NCBI RefSeq assembly: GCF_011369485.1
Contig: NZ_VXCA01000030.1
Coordinates: 115,509-179,508, forward strand
Length of the DNA: 64,000 bases
Direction: 5' to 3'
DNA from: Pseudomonas atagonensis
GTDB taxonomy: Bacteria; Pseudomonadota; Gammaproteobacteria; Pseudomonadales; Pseudomonadaceae
The notes below the pieces were generated by a model. That model saw nothing but the letters and a program-made list of their open reading frames with translations, was not told the DNA's origin and made no database searches. Below are positions 33,905 to 42,319 of the stretch, in pieces (the first letter of the stretch is position 1; the number at the start of each line of letters is the position of its first letter). A program made the translations under genes and the position numbers.

Positions 33905-34906
33905 TCAGGCGTTGGCGGTACGTCGATCTTCACGGGGGCAGCGGGCAAACTTCGCCCGGTAGCTACGAGTGAAATAGGACGGTGATTCGAAACCGCAGGC
34001 GAGGCTGACTTCGAGCACGCTCATGTCAGTCTGGCGCAGTAGCTGCCGGGCCTTTTCCAGTCGTAGACGCAGGTAGAAATTGCTCGGCGTATCGTTGAGA
34101 TGCAGCCGAAACAAGCGTTCCAGTTGCCGTCGCGTCACTTTGATCGATTCCGCCAGTTCCAGCGTGGTCAGCGGCGGTTCGCTGTGCTGCTCCATCTCGC
34201 CGATCACCTGCACCAGTTTCTTGTTGTTTATGCCGTAACGCGTGGCGACTTCCATGCGTTGGTGATCTTTGCGCGGGCGGATACGCCCGAGGACGAATTG
34301 CTCGCTGACCTGGATCGCCAGTTGCGGGCCGTGAGCCTGGGCGATCAGGTCGAGCATCAGATCGATGGAAGCGGTGCCACCCGCCGAGGTGATGCGCCGG
34401 CGGTCGATCTCGAACAGCTCCTGCGTCACGCTGAGCTGTGGATAAGACTCCTTGAAAGCGTCGATGGCCTCCCAGTGCAGGGTCAGGCGATGACCGTCGA
34501 GCAGGCCGGCTTCGGCGAGGACGAAGCTGCCGGTGTCGATGGCGCCGAGGGTGACGCCGTCGTTGTCCAGTCGCCGCAACCAGTGTTCCAGTGTTGGCGT
34601 GGCGAATTTCAGCGGTTCAAATCCGGCCACCACCAGCAACGTCGCACCTTTCTTCAACGGCTCCAGCGCCGCATCCGCGTTGACCGACATGCCGTTGCTC
34701 GCCAGCACCGCGCCGCCATCAGCACTGAGCACATGCCAGCGATACAACTCGCCGCGAAAGCGGTTGGCCACGCGCAGCGGTTCGATCGCGGAGATGAAGC
34801 CGATGGCGGAGAACCCCGGCATCAGCAAGAAGTAGAAATCCTGGGACATGGGCGCACTCGGTTGGCGGGTAGCGTGGAATGTTGATACGCCAGTTGTCTG
34901 CGGCAT
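33905..34906 (-). CDS. cdhR: AraC-family regulator of carnitine catabolism
   Basis: 333 aa from the ATG at 34906; an ATG at 34849 (MSQDFYFLLM) would give 314 aa and is also plausible. The N-terminal half is a DJ-1/PfpI-like (GATase1) ligand domain (residues about 22-190), and the C-terminal half is an AraC double HTH (LELAESIKVTRRQLERLF and LEVSLACGFESPSYFTRSYR). Divergent from caiX and the carnitine operon, which it activates in P. aeruginosa. The 21-bp tandem repeat at 34918-34952 is right next to its start, so autoregulation is possible. Confidence 0.92.
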   Translation of the reverse strand: MPQTTGVSTFHATRQPSAPMSQDFYFLLMPGFSAIGFISAIEPLRVANRFRGELYRWHVLSADGGAVLASNGMSVNADAALEPLKKGATLLVVAGFEPLKFATPTLEHWLRRLDNDGVTLGAIDTGSFVLAEAGLLDGHRLTLHWEAIDAFKESYPQLSVTQELFEIDRRRITSAGGTASIDLMLDLIAQAHGPQLAIQVSEQFVLGRIRPRKDHQRMEVATRYGINNKKLVQVIGEMEQHSEPPLTTLELAESIKVTRRQLERLFRLHLNDTPSNFYLRLRLEKARQLLRQTDMSVLEVSLACGFESPSYFTRSYRAKFARCPREDRRTANA

Positions 34907-34917
34907 TCAAGAGCACA

Positions 34918-34952
34918 GGTCGCTACAGTGCAAGTGCCGGTCGCCGTAGTGC
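34918..34952. promoter_or_regulatory. Tandem direct repeat in the cdhR-caiX control region
   Basis: GGTCGCTACAGTGC (34918-34931) and GGTCGCCGTAGTGC (34939-34952) match at 11 of 14 positions with a 21-bp period. Read on the other strand the core ends in GCGACC, like the repeats near cbcX and gbcA. The most likely binder is CdhR (inference); GbdR is the alternative. It is 90 bp before caiX. Confidence 0.6.
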
Positions 34953-35041
34953 GTTTTGGCCGGCCTGAAGCTGCGTAACTTTGCATCACCGGCGCATCAG
35001 ACGCCGGGAACCACAATAAACGACCTGCCGAGGAACCCGAC

Positions 35042-35986
35042 ATGAAACGACTGATCAGCAGCTGTGTTCTTGCACTCAGCGGTACTGCTTTCTTGAGCGC
35101 CAGCGTCATGGCGGCCGAACCCGCGTCTTGCCAGAACGTACGCATGGGCGTGGTCAACTGGACCGACGTGATCGCCACCAGTGCCATGACCCAGGTCCTG
35201 CTCGACGGCCTCGGCTACAACACCAAACAAACCAGCGCCTCCCAGCAAATCATCTTCGCCGGGATCCGTGACCAGCGGCTGGACTTGTTCCTTGGTTACT
35301 GGAACCCGCTGATGACCCAGACGATCACCCCGTTCGTCGACGCCAATCAGGTCAAAGTCCTCGAAGCGCCGAGCCTGAAAGACGCTCGCGCCACCCTCGC
35401 CGTGCCGACTTATCTGGCGGACAAGGGTCTGAAAACCTTTGCCGATATTGCCAAGTTTGAAAAAGAGCTGGGCGGCAAAATCTACGGGATCGAGCCGGGT
35501 TCGGGCGCCAACACGCAGATCAAGGCGATGATCGCCAAGAACCAGTTCGGCCTCGGCAAGTTCCAGCTGGTCGAGTCCAGCGAGGCCGGCATGCTCGCTG
35601 CCGTCGACCGCGCCGTGCGCCGCAAAGAGGCGGTGGTGTTCTTCGGCTGGGCGCCGCACCCGATGAACGTCAACGTCAAGATGACTTATCTGACCGGCAG
35701 CGACGACGCCCTCGGCCCGAACGAAGGCATGGCCACCGTGTGGACCGTAACCGCGCCGAAATACGCCGAGCAATGCCCGAACATCGGTCGCCTCCTGAGC
35801 AACCTGACGTTCACCGCCGAAGACGAGAGCCGGATGATGCAGCCGCTGCTCGACCACAAGGACGCCTTCGAATCCGCCAAGCAGTGGCTCAAGGATCACC
35901 CTGAAGACAAGCAACGCTGGCTTGAAGGCGTGACCACGTTCGACGGCAAACCGGCCGCAGAAAACCTCCAGCTGACCAGTAAATAA
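35042..35986 (+). CDS. caiX: Periplasmic L-carnitine-binding protein
   Basis: 314 aa. Signal peptide about 1-24 (LSGTAFLSASVMAAE). Family OpuAC-type quaternary-amine binding protein: NWTDVIATSAMTQVLLD, LGYWNP, and WAPHPMNVN carry the aromatic residues expected to cage a trimethylammonium group. Paralogous to cbcX at 44.1 kb, with shared KIYGIEPG and ESSEAGML. No permease or ATPase gene is adjacent, so it presumably uses CbcW-CbcV, as shown in P. aeruginosa. First gene of the carnitine operon. Confidence 0.93.
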   Translation: MKRLISSCVLALSGTAFLSASVMAAEPASCQNVRMGVVNWTDVIATSAMTQVLLDGLGYNTKQTSASQQIIFAGIRDQRLDLFLGYWNPLMTQTITPFVDANQVKVLEAPSLKDARATLAVPTYLADKGLKTFADIAKFEKELGGKIYGIEPGSGANTQIKAMIAKNQFGLGKFQLVESSEAGMLAAVDRAVRRKEAVVFFGWAPHPMNVNVKMTYLTGSDDALGPNEGMATVWTVTAPKYAEQCPNIGRLLSNLTFTAEDESRMMQPLLDHKDAFESAKQWLKDHPEDKQRWLEGVTTFDGKPAAENLQLTSK

Positions 35987-36060
35987 CTCACCACGAATAA
36001 AGCTTCGCAGCCCCGAAAAGGGCTGCGGACAGACCCATCACGCCTGAAGGAAACCGCACC

Positions 36061-36948
36061 ATGAACCACGACGTCATCATCACCTGCGCACTCACCGGTG
36101 CTGGCGACACGACCGCCAAGAGCCCCCACGTACCGGTCACCCCGAAACAGATTGCCGCCGCTGCCGTTGAGGCGGCCAAGGCTGGCGCCACGGTTGTGCA
36201 CTGCCACGTCCGTGATCCGCAGACCGGCAAGTTCAGCCGTGACGTCGCGCTGTACCGCGAGGTGATGGAGCGCATCCGCGAGGCGGACGTCGACATCATC
36301 GTCAACCTCACCGCCGGCATGGGCGGCGATCTGGAAATCGGTACCGGCGAGAACCCGATGGAGTTCGGCCCGAATACCGATCTGGTTGGCCCGCTGACCC
36401 GCCTGGCCCACGTTGAAGAACTGCTGCCGGAAATCTGCACCCTCGACTGCGGCACCCTGAACTTCGGCGACGGCGACACCATTTATGTCTCTACTCCGGC
36501 GCAACTGCGTGCCGGTGCCAAGCGCATCACCGAGTTGGGCGTGAAGGCCGAGCTGGAAATTTTCGACACCGGTCACCTGTGGTTCGCCAAGCAGATGATC
36601 AAGGAAGGTTTGCTCGATAACCCGTTGTTCCAACTGTGCCTGGGCATCCCGTGGGGCGCACCAGCCGACACCACCACGATGAAAGCCATGGTCGACAACT
36701 TGCCGGCGGATGCGGTGTGGGCCGGGTTTGGCATTGGCCGGATGCAAATGCCGATGGCCGCGCAAGCGGTGCTGCTGGGCGGCAACGTGCGGGTCGGTCT
36801 GGAAGACAATCTGTGGCTGGACAAGGGTGTACTGGCGACCAACGGCCAACTGGTTGAGCGCGCCACCGAGATCCTCAGCCGCTTGGGCGCCCGTGTCCTT
36901 ACGCCGGCGGAAGGTCGCAAAAAAATGGGCCTGACCCAGCGCGGTTAA
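36061..36948 (+). CDS. cdhC: 3-dehydrocarnitine:acetyl-CoA cleavage enzyme (BKACE family)
   Basis: 295 aa. BKACE (DUF849) TIM-barrel enzyme. Zinc ligands His47 and His49 are in VHCHVRDP. It converts 3-dehydrocarnitine and acetyl-CoA to betainyl-CoA and acetoacetate. The pattern LTAGMGGDLEIGTGENP and LGIPWGAPADTTTM is typical. It follows caiX after 74 bp. ATG at 36061 after GAAGGAAAC. The gene symbol follows the P. aeruginosa caiX-cdhC-cdhA-cdhB order. Confidence 0.93.
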   Translation: MNHDVIITCALTGAGDTTAKSPHVPVTPKQIAAAAVEAAKAGATVVHCHVRDPQTGKFSRDVALYREVMERIREADVDIIVNLTAGMGGDLEIGTGENPMEFGPNTDLVGPLTRLAHVEELLPEICTLDCGTLNFGDGDTIYVSTPAQLRAGAKRITELGVKAELEIFDTGHLWFAKQMIKEGLLDNPLFQLCLGIPWGAPADTTTMKAMVDNLPADAVWAGFGIGRMQMPMAAQAVLLGGNVRVGLEDNLWLDKGVLATNGQLVERATEILSRLGARVLTPAEGRKKMGLTQRG

Positions 36949-36979
36949 CCCTACATCTGTTCCCTTTGGGAACCGGAAT

Positions 36980-37074
36980 TGTGGCGAGGGGATTTATCCC
37001 CGTTTGGCTGCGCAGCAGTCGCAAAACTCTTGGGGCCGCTGCGCGACCCAACGGGGATAAAACCCCTCGCCACA
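36980..37074. repeat. REP-type inverted pair, family B, between cdhC and cdhA
   Basis: Starts TGTGGCGAGGGGATTTATCC and ends ACCCCTCGCCACA, inside the carnitine operon, 46 bp before cdhA. Confidence 0.9.
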
Positions 37075-37120
37075 AGAACCGGTTTCACACGGGATCACCG
37101 AATATTTTCAGGAATTCACC

Positions 37121-38086
37121 ATGAGCTTTATCACCGAAATCAAAACCTTCGCCGCACTGGGCAGCGGTGTCATCGGCAGCGGCTGGGTCGCCCGCGCCCT
37201 CGCCCATGGCCTCGACGTGGTGGCCTGGGACCCGGCGCCGGGTGCCGAAGCGGCGCTGCGTAAACGCGTGGCCAATGCCTGGGGCGCACTGGAGAAAAAC
37301 GGTCTGGCGCCCGGTGCCTCGCAGGATCGTCTGCGCTTTGTCGCGACCATCGAAGAGTGCGTGCGCGATGCCGATTTCATTCAGGAAAGCGCCCCGGAAC
37401 GCCTTGAGCTGAAACTGGAGCTGCACAGTAAAATCAGCGCAGCAGCCAAGCCCAATGCCCTGATCGGCTCCAGCACATCGGGCCTGCTGCCGAGCGAGTT
37501 CTACGAGAGTTCGACGCACCCGGAACGTTGCGTGGTCGGTCACCCGTTCAACCCGGTTTATCTGCTGCCGCTGGTGGAAGTGGTGGGTGGCAAGAACACT
37601 GCGCCGGAAGCGGTTCAGGCAGCGATGAAAGTCTACGAATCCCTCGGCATGCGCCCGTTGCACGTGCGCAAGGAAGTGCCGGGCTTCATCGCTGACCGTC
37701 TGCTTGAAGCGCTGTGGCGTGAGGCGCTGCACCTGGTCAACGACGGGGTGGCGACCACCGGTGAAATCGACGATGCGATCCGCTTTGGCGCCGGTCTGCG
37801 CTGGTCGTTCATGGGCACGTTCCTGACTTACACCCTGGCCGGTGGTGATGCCGGGATGCGCCACTTCATGTCGCAATTCGGCCCGGCATTGCAATTGCCT
37901 TGGACGTATCTGCCGGCGCCGGAGCTGACCGACAAGCTGATTGATGACGTGGTCGATGGCACCAGTGATCAGCTCGGCCGGCACAGCATTTCGGCGCTGG
38001 AGCGCTATCGTGATGATTGTTTGCTGGCGGTGCTTGAGGCGGTGAAGACCACCAAGGAAAAGCATGGGATGAGTTTCAGCGAGTAG
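37121..38086 (+). CDS. cdhA: L-carnitine 3-dehydrogenase
   Basis: 321 aa, ATG at 37121 after TTCAGGAATTCACC. NAD-dependent enzyme of the 3-hydroxyacyl-CoA dehydrogenase fold: GSGVIGSG at 14-21, SSTSGLLPSEF, and GHPFNPVYLLPLVE (active-site region). It oxidises carnitine to 3-dehydrocarnitine. Length is normal for bacterial carnitine dehydrogenases lacking the fused thioesterase domain; that activity is encoded separately by cdhB downstream. Confidence 0.94.
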   Translation: MSFITEIKTFAALGSGVIGSGWVARALAHGLDVVAWDPAPGAEAALRKRVANAWGALEKNGLAPGASQDRLRFVATIEECVRDADFIQESAPERLELKLELHSKISAAAKPNALIGSSTSGLLPSEFYESSTHPERCVVGHPFNPVYLLPLVEVVGGKNTAPEAVQAAMKVYESLGMRPLHVRKEVPGFIADRLLEALWREALHLVNDGVATTGEIDDAIRFGAGLRWSFMGTFLTYTLAGGDAGMRHFMSQFGPALQLPWTYLPAPELTDKLIDDVVDGTSDQLGRHSISALERYRDDCLLAVLEAVKTTKEKHGMSFSE

Positions 38087-38096
38087 GCCGTTTGTT

Positions 38097-38204
38097 GATC
38101 GTTCCCACGCTCTGCGTGGGAATGCAGCCCGGGACGCTCTGCGTCCCAGAAACGTGACGCAGAGCGTCACAGGAGGCGTTCCCACGCAGAGCGTGGGAAC
38201 GATC
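38097..38204. repeat. REPIN, family A, between cdhA and cdhB
   Basis: 108-bp pair bounded by GATCGTTCCCACGCTCTGCG and its complement. It ends 15 bp before the cdhB ATG, so the cdhB ribosome-binding site (CAGGAG) is directly beside the repeat. Confidence 0.92.
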
Positions 38205-38219
38205 GCATCAGGAGAAAAT

Positions 38220-38696
38220 ATGCCCACCCTCACCACCTACCAAACTCGCATCATCCCCGACTGGGTCGACTACAACGGCCACCTGCGCGATGCCTTCTAC
38301 CTGCTGATCTTCAGCTACGCCACCGACGCCCTGATGGATCGCCTCGGCATGGACAGCAACAACCGTGAAGCCAGCGGCAACTCGTTGTTCACCCTTGAGC
38401 TGCACCTCAACTATCTGCACGAAGTGAAGCTCGACGCCGACGTCGAAGTGCGCACGCAAATCATCGCTCACGACAGCAAACGCCTGCACCTCTATCACAG
38501 CCTGTACAAAGTCGGTGATGAACAGGAACTGGCCGGCAACGAGCAGATGTTGCTGCACGTCGACCTCGCCGGGCCGCGCTCGGCGCCGTTCAGTCCGGAC
38601 ACCTTGAGCCGTCTGCAAACCATCGTCGCCGAGCAGAAAGACTTGCCAGCTCCCGCTTACATCGGCCGCGTGATAGCGCTGCCCCCCGCTCGGTAA
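38220..38696 (+). CDS. cdhB: Betainyl-CoA thioesterase (hotdog fold)
   Basis: 158 aa from the ATG at 38220 (MPTLTTYQTR), with TCAGGAG upstream; the in-frame sequence before it is translated REPIN. The DYNGHLRDAFYLLIF segment is the YbgC-like 4-hydroxybenzoyl-CoA thioesterase motif with Asp18 and Gly-His. Hydrolyses betainyl-CoA to glycine betaine and CoA, feeding gbcA. Last step of carnitine conversion to betaine. Confidence 0.92.
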   Translation: MPTLTTYQTRIIPDWVDYNGHLRDAFYLLIFSYATDALMDRLGMDSNNREASGNSLFTLELHLNYLHEVKLDADVEVRTQIIAHDSKRLHLYHSLYKVGDEQELAGNEQMLLHVDLAGPRSAPFSPDTLSRLQTIVAEQKDLPAPAYIGRVIALPPAR

Positions 38697-38720
38697 TTCC
38701 ATCACTCGCAAGGAGCCGCC

Positions 38721-39884
38721 ATGAACACCGCTGCCGCTGTTGCCGATTTCCGTACTTATCCGTTGATCAGCGCGCTCGGTGGCGTGCAGACCTTGGCGGA
38801 TCGCGTTTCGATTGCATGGGCCGATGGTCGCATCAGCCCGTTTCACCATGTCTGGCTACGGGACAACTGCCCGTGTCAGCAGTGCGTCTACAGCGTCACC
38901 CGCGAGCAGGTTTTCGAGATCGTCGATGCCGCTGATGACCTCAAGCCTGCTGCCGCGCATATCGATAGCGACGGCAGCCTGCACATCGACTGGCAGGACG
39001 GCCATTCGAGCCGATTCGATCCGGGCTGGCTGCGTGCACATGCCTACGACGACGAATCCCGCGCCGAGCGCCTGGCCGCCAAACCCAAGGCATATCTGTG
39101 GCGTAGCGACATGCAGTTGCCTGTGTTCGACTACTCGGCGCTGATGAACGACAACGCCGCGCTGCTGCAATGGCTGATCGCGGTGCGCGACATCGGCCTG
39201 ACCCAGGTGCGTGGCGTACCGACCGAGCCCGGTACGTTGAAGCTGATTGCGCAACGCATTTCCTTCATCCGCGAAAGCAACTTTGGCGTGCTGTTCAACG
39301 TGCAATCGAAGGCCGACGCCGACAGCAATGCCTACACCGCTTTCAATTTACCGCTGCACACCGACTTGCCGACCCGCGAGCTGCAACCGGGCCTGCAGTT
39401 TTTGCATTGTCTGGTGAATGACGCCGAGGGTGGTGAGAGCATTTTCGTCGACGGTTTTGCGATTGCCGACGCCTTGCGCGAGGAAAACCATGAGTCGTTC
39501 AAGGCCCTTTGCGAAATCCCGGTGGAGTTTCGCAACAAGGATCGGCACAGCGACTATCGCTGCCTGGCGCCGATCATCGCTTTGGATGCCTTGGGACGGG
39601 TCGCGGAGATTCGCATGGCGAACTTTCTGCGAGGGGCGTTCGATACCTCGGCGGAGCAAATGCCACGGCTGTATCGGGCTTATCGGCGCTTCATAGCCAT
39701 GACCCGCGAGCCACGCTTCCGCGTAATGCAACGGCTCAATCCGGGCGAGCTGTGGTGCTTTGATAATCGCCGCACGTTGCATGCGCGCAATGCCTTCGAC
39801 CCGGCCACCGGCGCGCGGCATTTCCAGGGCTGCTACATCGACCGGGATGAATTGTTATCGCGAATTCTGGTGCTGCAGCGATAG
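38721..39884 (+). CDS. Gamma-butyrobetaine dioxygenase
   Basis: 387 aa. Fe(II)/2-oxoglutarate hydroxylase that makes carnitine from gamma-butyrobetaine. Iron ligands are His213, Asp215 (LHTDLPTRE) and His354 (TLHARNAF); the 2-oxoglutarate Arg lies just after in ATGARHFQGCY. The N-terminal domain carries the zinc cysteines Cys50, Cys52 and Cys55 (NCPCQQC). Starts 24 bp after cdhB with AAGGAG upstream of ATG 38721, so probably co-transcribed with the carnitine operon, its product being the substrate of CdhA. Length matches the Pseudomonas sp. AK-1 enzyme. Gene names differ in the literature (bbh, bbox), so none is given. Confidence 0.94.
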   Translation: MNTAAAVADFRTYPLISALGGVQTLADRVSIAWADGRISPFHHVWLRDNCPCQQCVYSVTREQVFEIVDAADDLKPAAAHIDSDGSLHIDWQDGHSSRFDPGWLRAHAYDDESRAERLAAKPKAYLWRSDMQLPVFDYSALMNDNAALLQWLIAVRDIGLTQVRGVPTEPGTLKLIAQRISFIRESNFGVLFNVQSKADADSNAYTAFNLPLHTDLPTRELQPGLQFLHCLVNDAEGGESIFVDGFAIADALREENHESFKALCEIPVEFRNKDRHSDYRCLAPIIALDALGRVAEIRMANFLRGAFDTSAEQMPRLYRAYRRFIAMTREPRFRVMQRLNPGELWCFDNRRTLHARNAFDPATGARHFQGCYIDRDELLSRILVLQR

Positions 39885-39899
39885 ACCGCGTCATCGTTC

Positions 39900-39981
39900 T
39901 TCGCGAGCAAGCCCGTTCCCACATTTAACCGCGTTCCCATGAATGAACACGGTCAACTGTGGGAGCGAGCTTGCTCGCGAA
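39900..39981. repeat. REP-type inverted pair, family C
   Basis: Opens with TTCGCGAGCAAGCCCGTTCC and closes with GGGAGCGAGCTTGCTCGCGAA, just after the dioxygenase gene. Confidence 0.88.
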
Positions 39982-40021
39982 AGCGTCAGATCCAGCAACA
40001 CACCTCTCCCGGATTCACAGG

Positions 40022-40200
40022 CAAAAAAAGCCCCGATACAAGCCGTGACAGGATCGGGGCTGAGGGTACTGTTGAGGAGCTGCCGTGCGAGGGTGACCAA
40101 ACCTTCGTGTAGCAAGCTGAAGTTCAGTGTGCCTACTCCCCTCAGCGGCGAGTTAGCCGAAAACGACCTGTTCATAGTCGTCGCGGCCACTGCGACAAAT
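40022..40200 (-). ncRNA. Candidate minus-strand small RNA ending in an intrinsic terminator
   Basis: On the minus strand AGCCCCGAT ... ATCGGGGCT with a loop of about 15 bases, followed by seven T, is a strong Rho-independent terminator at 40022-40061. No minus-strand protein gene ends here: the nearest, gbdR, ends at 40626 and a plus-strand gene lies between. The 140 bp before the hairpin are not repeat sequence and include further GC-rich self-complementary segments (for example GAGCTGCCGTGC). The 5' end is not defined. No known sRNA family was recognised. Confidence 0.45.
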
Positions 40201-40272
40201 CGCCCTTGCCGTGCCTGTGCGGGCCTACCAGAATCGAGCCACGACCTCCGTTGCCAAAGAAGGATTCGCGTC

Positions 40273-40536
40273 ATGATGTATGCCGATTTGATCGATCAGG
40301 AAGATTTGTTGGGCCAGCTCAAGGCGTTGGGATTCCAGGTGCCGAGCGGTTCCACGGCCGAGCAGGCCTGCGAGTGTGCGGTGCGCGGTCTGGATAATGT
40401 TCGCGCGTTCGAACTGCGCAAAATGGTCAAAGACATGTACACCAGCGGCGCCAGCATCCAGCCTGCGGTGCGTCAGGCCATCGACAAACAATTGTTGCCG
40501 GCATTGGCGGATTACCAGCAAAGCCATAGCGCCTGA
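40273..40536 (+). CDS. Conserved-looking small protein, function unknown
   Basis: 87 aa from the ATG at 40273 (MMYADLIDQE), with AAGAAGGA about 10 bp before. Soluble, mostly helical, no signal peptide, cysteines only at CECAV (34-36). Codon use matches neighbouring genes (strong third-position GC). The open frame extends to 39943, but those codons cover a REP and the candidate sRNA and are not used. It lies between the carnitine genes and gbdR with family C repeats on both sides. Nothing in the sequence suggests a function. Confidence 0.6.
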   Translation: MMYADLIDQEDLLGQLKALGFQVPSGSTAEQACECAVRGLDNVRAFELRKMVKDMYTSGASIQPAVRQAIDKQLLPALADYQQSHSA

Positions 40537-40545
40537 AAAGCCGCC

Positions 40546-40610
40546 TTCGCGAGCAAGCCCGCTCCCACAGTTGGAATGCATTCCAGGGTGGGAGCGAGCC
40601 TGCTCGCGAA
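40546..40610. repeat. REP-type inverted pair, family C, short spacer
   Basis: TTCGCGAGCAAGCCCGCTCC and its inverted copy with only about 16 bp between arms, lying between the convergent 87-aa gene and gbdR. Confidence 0.9.
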
Positions 40611-40625
40611 GAACGATGACGCGGT

Positions 40626-41729
40626 CTACAGCCTTACGCTGGCAAACGTCGACTCATTGCGCGCCTGGCTCAATGCCGACATCGGCCCCGACAGCGGCGA
40701 CATCACGATGGCTTGCGGCAGCGGCATCATCGCCACTTGCTGGGTGGTATTGGAGCCTACGCGCTCGTCACGCGGCGGAATGCCGAAGTACTCGCGGTAG
40801 CACTTGGAGAAGTGCGGCGTCGAGACGAAACCACACACCGACGCCACTTCGATGATCGACATCGGCGTCTGCTTAAGCAGTTGCCGGGCGCGGATCAAAC
40901 GCAGTTTCAAGTAGTAGCGCGATGGCGAGCAGTGCAGGTATTTCTGGAACAGGCGCTCGAGCTGGCGACGCGACACGGCGACATAGACCGCCAGTTCATC
41001 CAGGTCGATTGGCTCTTCGAGATTGGCTTCCATCAGCGCAACGATTTCCTGCAACTTCGGCTGATTGGTGCCGAGCATGTGCTTGAGCGGCACGCGCTGG
41101 TGATCCTGTTCGTTACGGATACGCTCGTAGACGAACATCTCGGAGATCGCGGCGGAGAGTTCACGGCCGTGATCGCGGCTGATCAGGTGCAGCATCATGT
41201 CCAGCGGCGCGGTGCCACCGGAGCTGGTGAAACGGTTGCGGTCAAGGGTGAACAGGCGCGTGCTCATCGCCACACGCGGGAAAGCTTCCTGCATCGCCGC
41301 CAGACATTCCCAGTGCACGCTGCAATCGAAACCGTCGAGCAGGCCAGCGCAGGCCAATGCCCAACTACCGGTGCACACGGCGCCGAGGCGTTTGGACTGG
41401 CGCGCCTGGCTTTGCAGCCACGAAACGTGTTCGCGGGTCACGGTGCGTTGAATGCCGATGCCACCGCAGACAATCACAGTGTCGAGTGGCGGGGCTTTGT
41501 GCATGGAGGCGTCGGGGGTGATTTGCAGACCGTCACTGGCCCACACCTGGCCGCCATCGACGGTGAGGGTGCTCCAGCGATACAGCTCGCGACCGGACAA
41601 TTGGTTGGCCATGCGCAGCGGTTCAACCGCAGAGGCCAGAGAAATCAGCGTGAAATTGTCCAGCAGCAGAAAGCCGATGGATTGAGGCGCACGGTTCTGG
41701 GGTTGAGCCCCGGAGTTGAACGACGTCAT
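40626..41729 (-). CDS. gbdR: AraC-family activator of glycine betaine catabolism
   Basis: 367 aa, ATG at 41729 with TGAGGAGATACC upstream. N-terminal DJ-1/PfpI-like domain (about 17-200; IGFLLLDNFTLISLASAVEPLRMAN and CGGIGIQRT halves) and C-terminal AraC HTH (DLDELAVYVAVSRRQLERLF, IIEVASVCGFVSTPHFSKCYR split by region). Paralogous to CdhR. In P. aeruginosa it senses betaine and dimethylglycine and activates gbcA, gbcB, dgc, sox-glyA, cbcXWV and others, all present in this window. Confidence 0.95.
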   Translation of the reverse strand: MTSFNSGAQPQNRAPQSIGFLLLDNFTLISLASAVEPLRMANQLSGRELYRWSTLTVDGGQVWASDGLQITPDASMHKAPPLDTVIVCGGIGIQRTVTREHVSWLQSQARQSKRLGAVCTGSWALACAGLLDGFDCSVHWECLAAMQEAFPRVAMSTRLFTLDRNRFTSSGGTAPLDMMLHLISRDHGRELSAAISEMFVYERIRNEQDHQRVPLKHMLGTNQPKLQEIVALMEANLEEPIDLDELAVYVAVSRRQLERLFQKYLHCSPSRYYLKLRLIRARQLLKQTPMSIIEVASVCGFVSTPHFSKCYREYFGIPPRDERVGSNTTQQVAMMPLPQAIVMSPLSGPMSALSQARNESTFASVRL

Positions 41730-42160
41730 CGCGGTATCTCCTCACACAAAGCGGGTGATGGCCTCAGGCGGAGGCTCTTGTTATTGCCATCGTTCTCTTG
41801 CGTGAGACGGGGCTTTGTTATGACAGAGCAATTGCCATGCCTAAAATTGAATGGCTGTTCAATAACTCCTGAAAACGACGTCGCGACACGTCTATACGAG
41901 CCGTCCGACGAAAGGTATTTCGATGTGCCATCAGCGCCGGTGAAAGCCCTGTCCCGTGACGTGTGAGCAGATCGGTAGCACTTGTGGGAACAGGCCTGCG
42001 CGCAGTTGTTGCAGAGTGTCACCGCAGGCACGGGTGACGGGCGGTAGGGGGCTTCGCACGCGCGTAACAGGTGGGAAAGACTCTTATCTGATTGCGACGC
42101 GCTAAAAGGTGGCGCGTTTGAGTTCGGGTGTTCAGTTAGCGAGCAGTTTTGACTGGTATC
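41730..42160. promoter_or_regulatory. Upstream region of gbdR
   Basis: 431 bp between the gbdR start and repeat B3. No gene is supported here. A weak tandem pair, CTGAAAACGAC (41869-41879) and GTCTATACGAG (41890-41900), has the 21-bp spacing seen upstream of cbcX but a poor second copy. If real it could mean autoregulation or CdhR/GbdR cross-control; I would not rely on it. Confidence 0.3.
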
Positions 42161-42308
42161 TGTGGCGAGGGGATTTATCCCCGATCGGCTGCGCAGCAGT
42201 CGTAAACCCATTCACCGCAGTGTGTCAGGTAAAACACGATTGCAAGATTTGGGGCCGCTTCGCAGCCCAACGGGGCGGTGCGACGTTTCGCTAAATCCCC
42301 TCACCACA
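42161..42308. repeat. REP-type inverted pair, family B, with a disrupted right arm
   Basis: Left arm TGTGGCGAGGGGATTTATCC is intact. In the right arm about 15 extra bases (CGGTGCGACGTTTCGC) replace the hinge between AACGGGG and TAAATCCCCTC. It ends 11 bp from the sdaB stop. Confidence 0.88.
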
Positions 42309-42319
42309 GGGGGACTCGG

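Noticed and set aside
39943..40272. N-terminal extension of the 87-aa protein to 197 aa
   Set aside because: The extra codons translate a family C REP and the terminator-bearing segment; the ATG at 40273 has its own ribosome-binding site.
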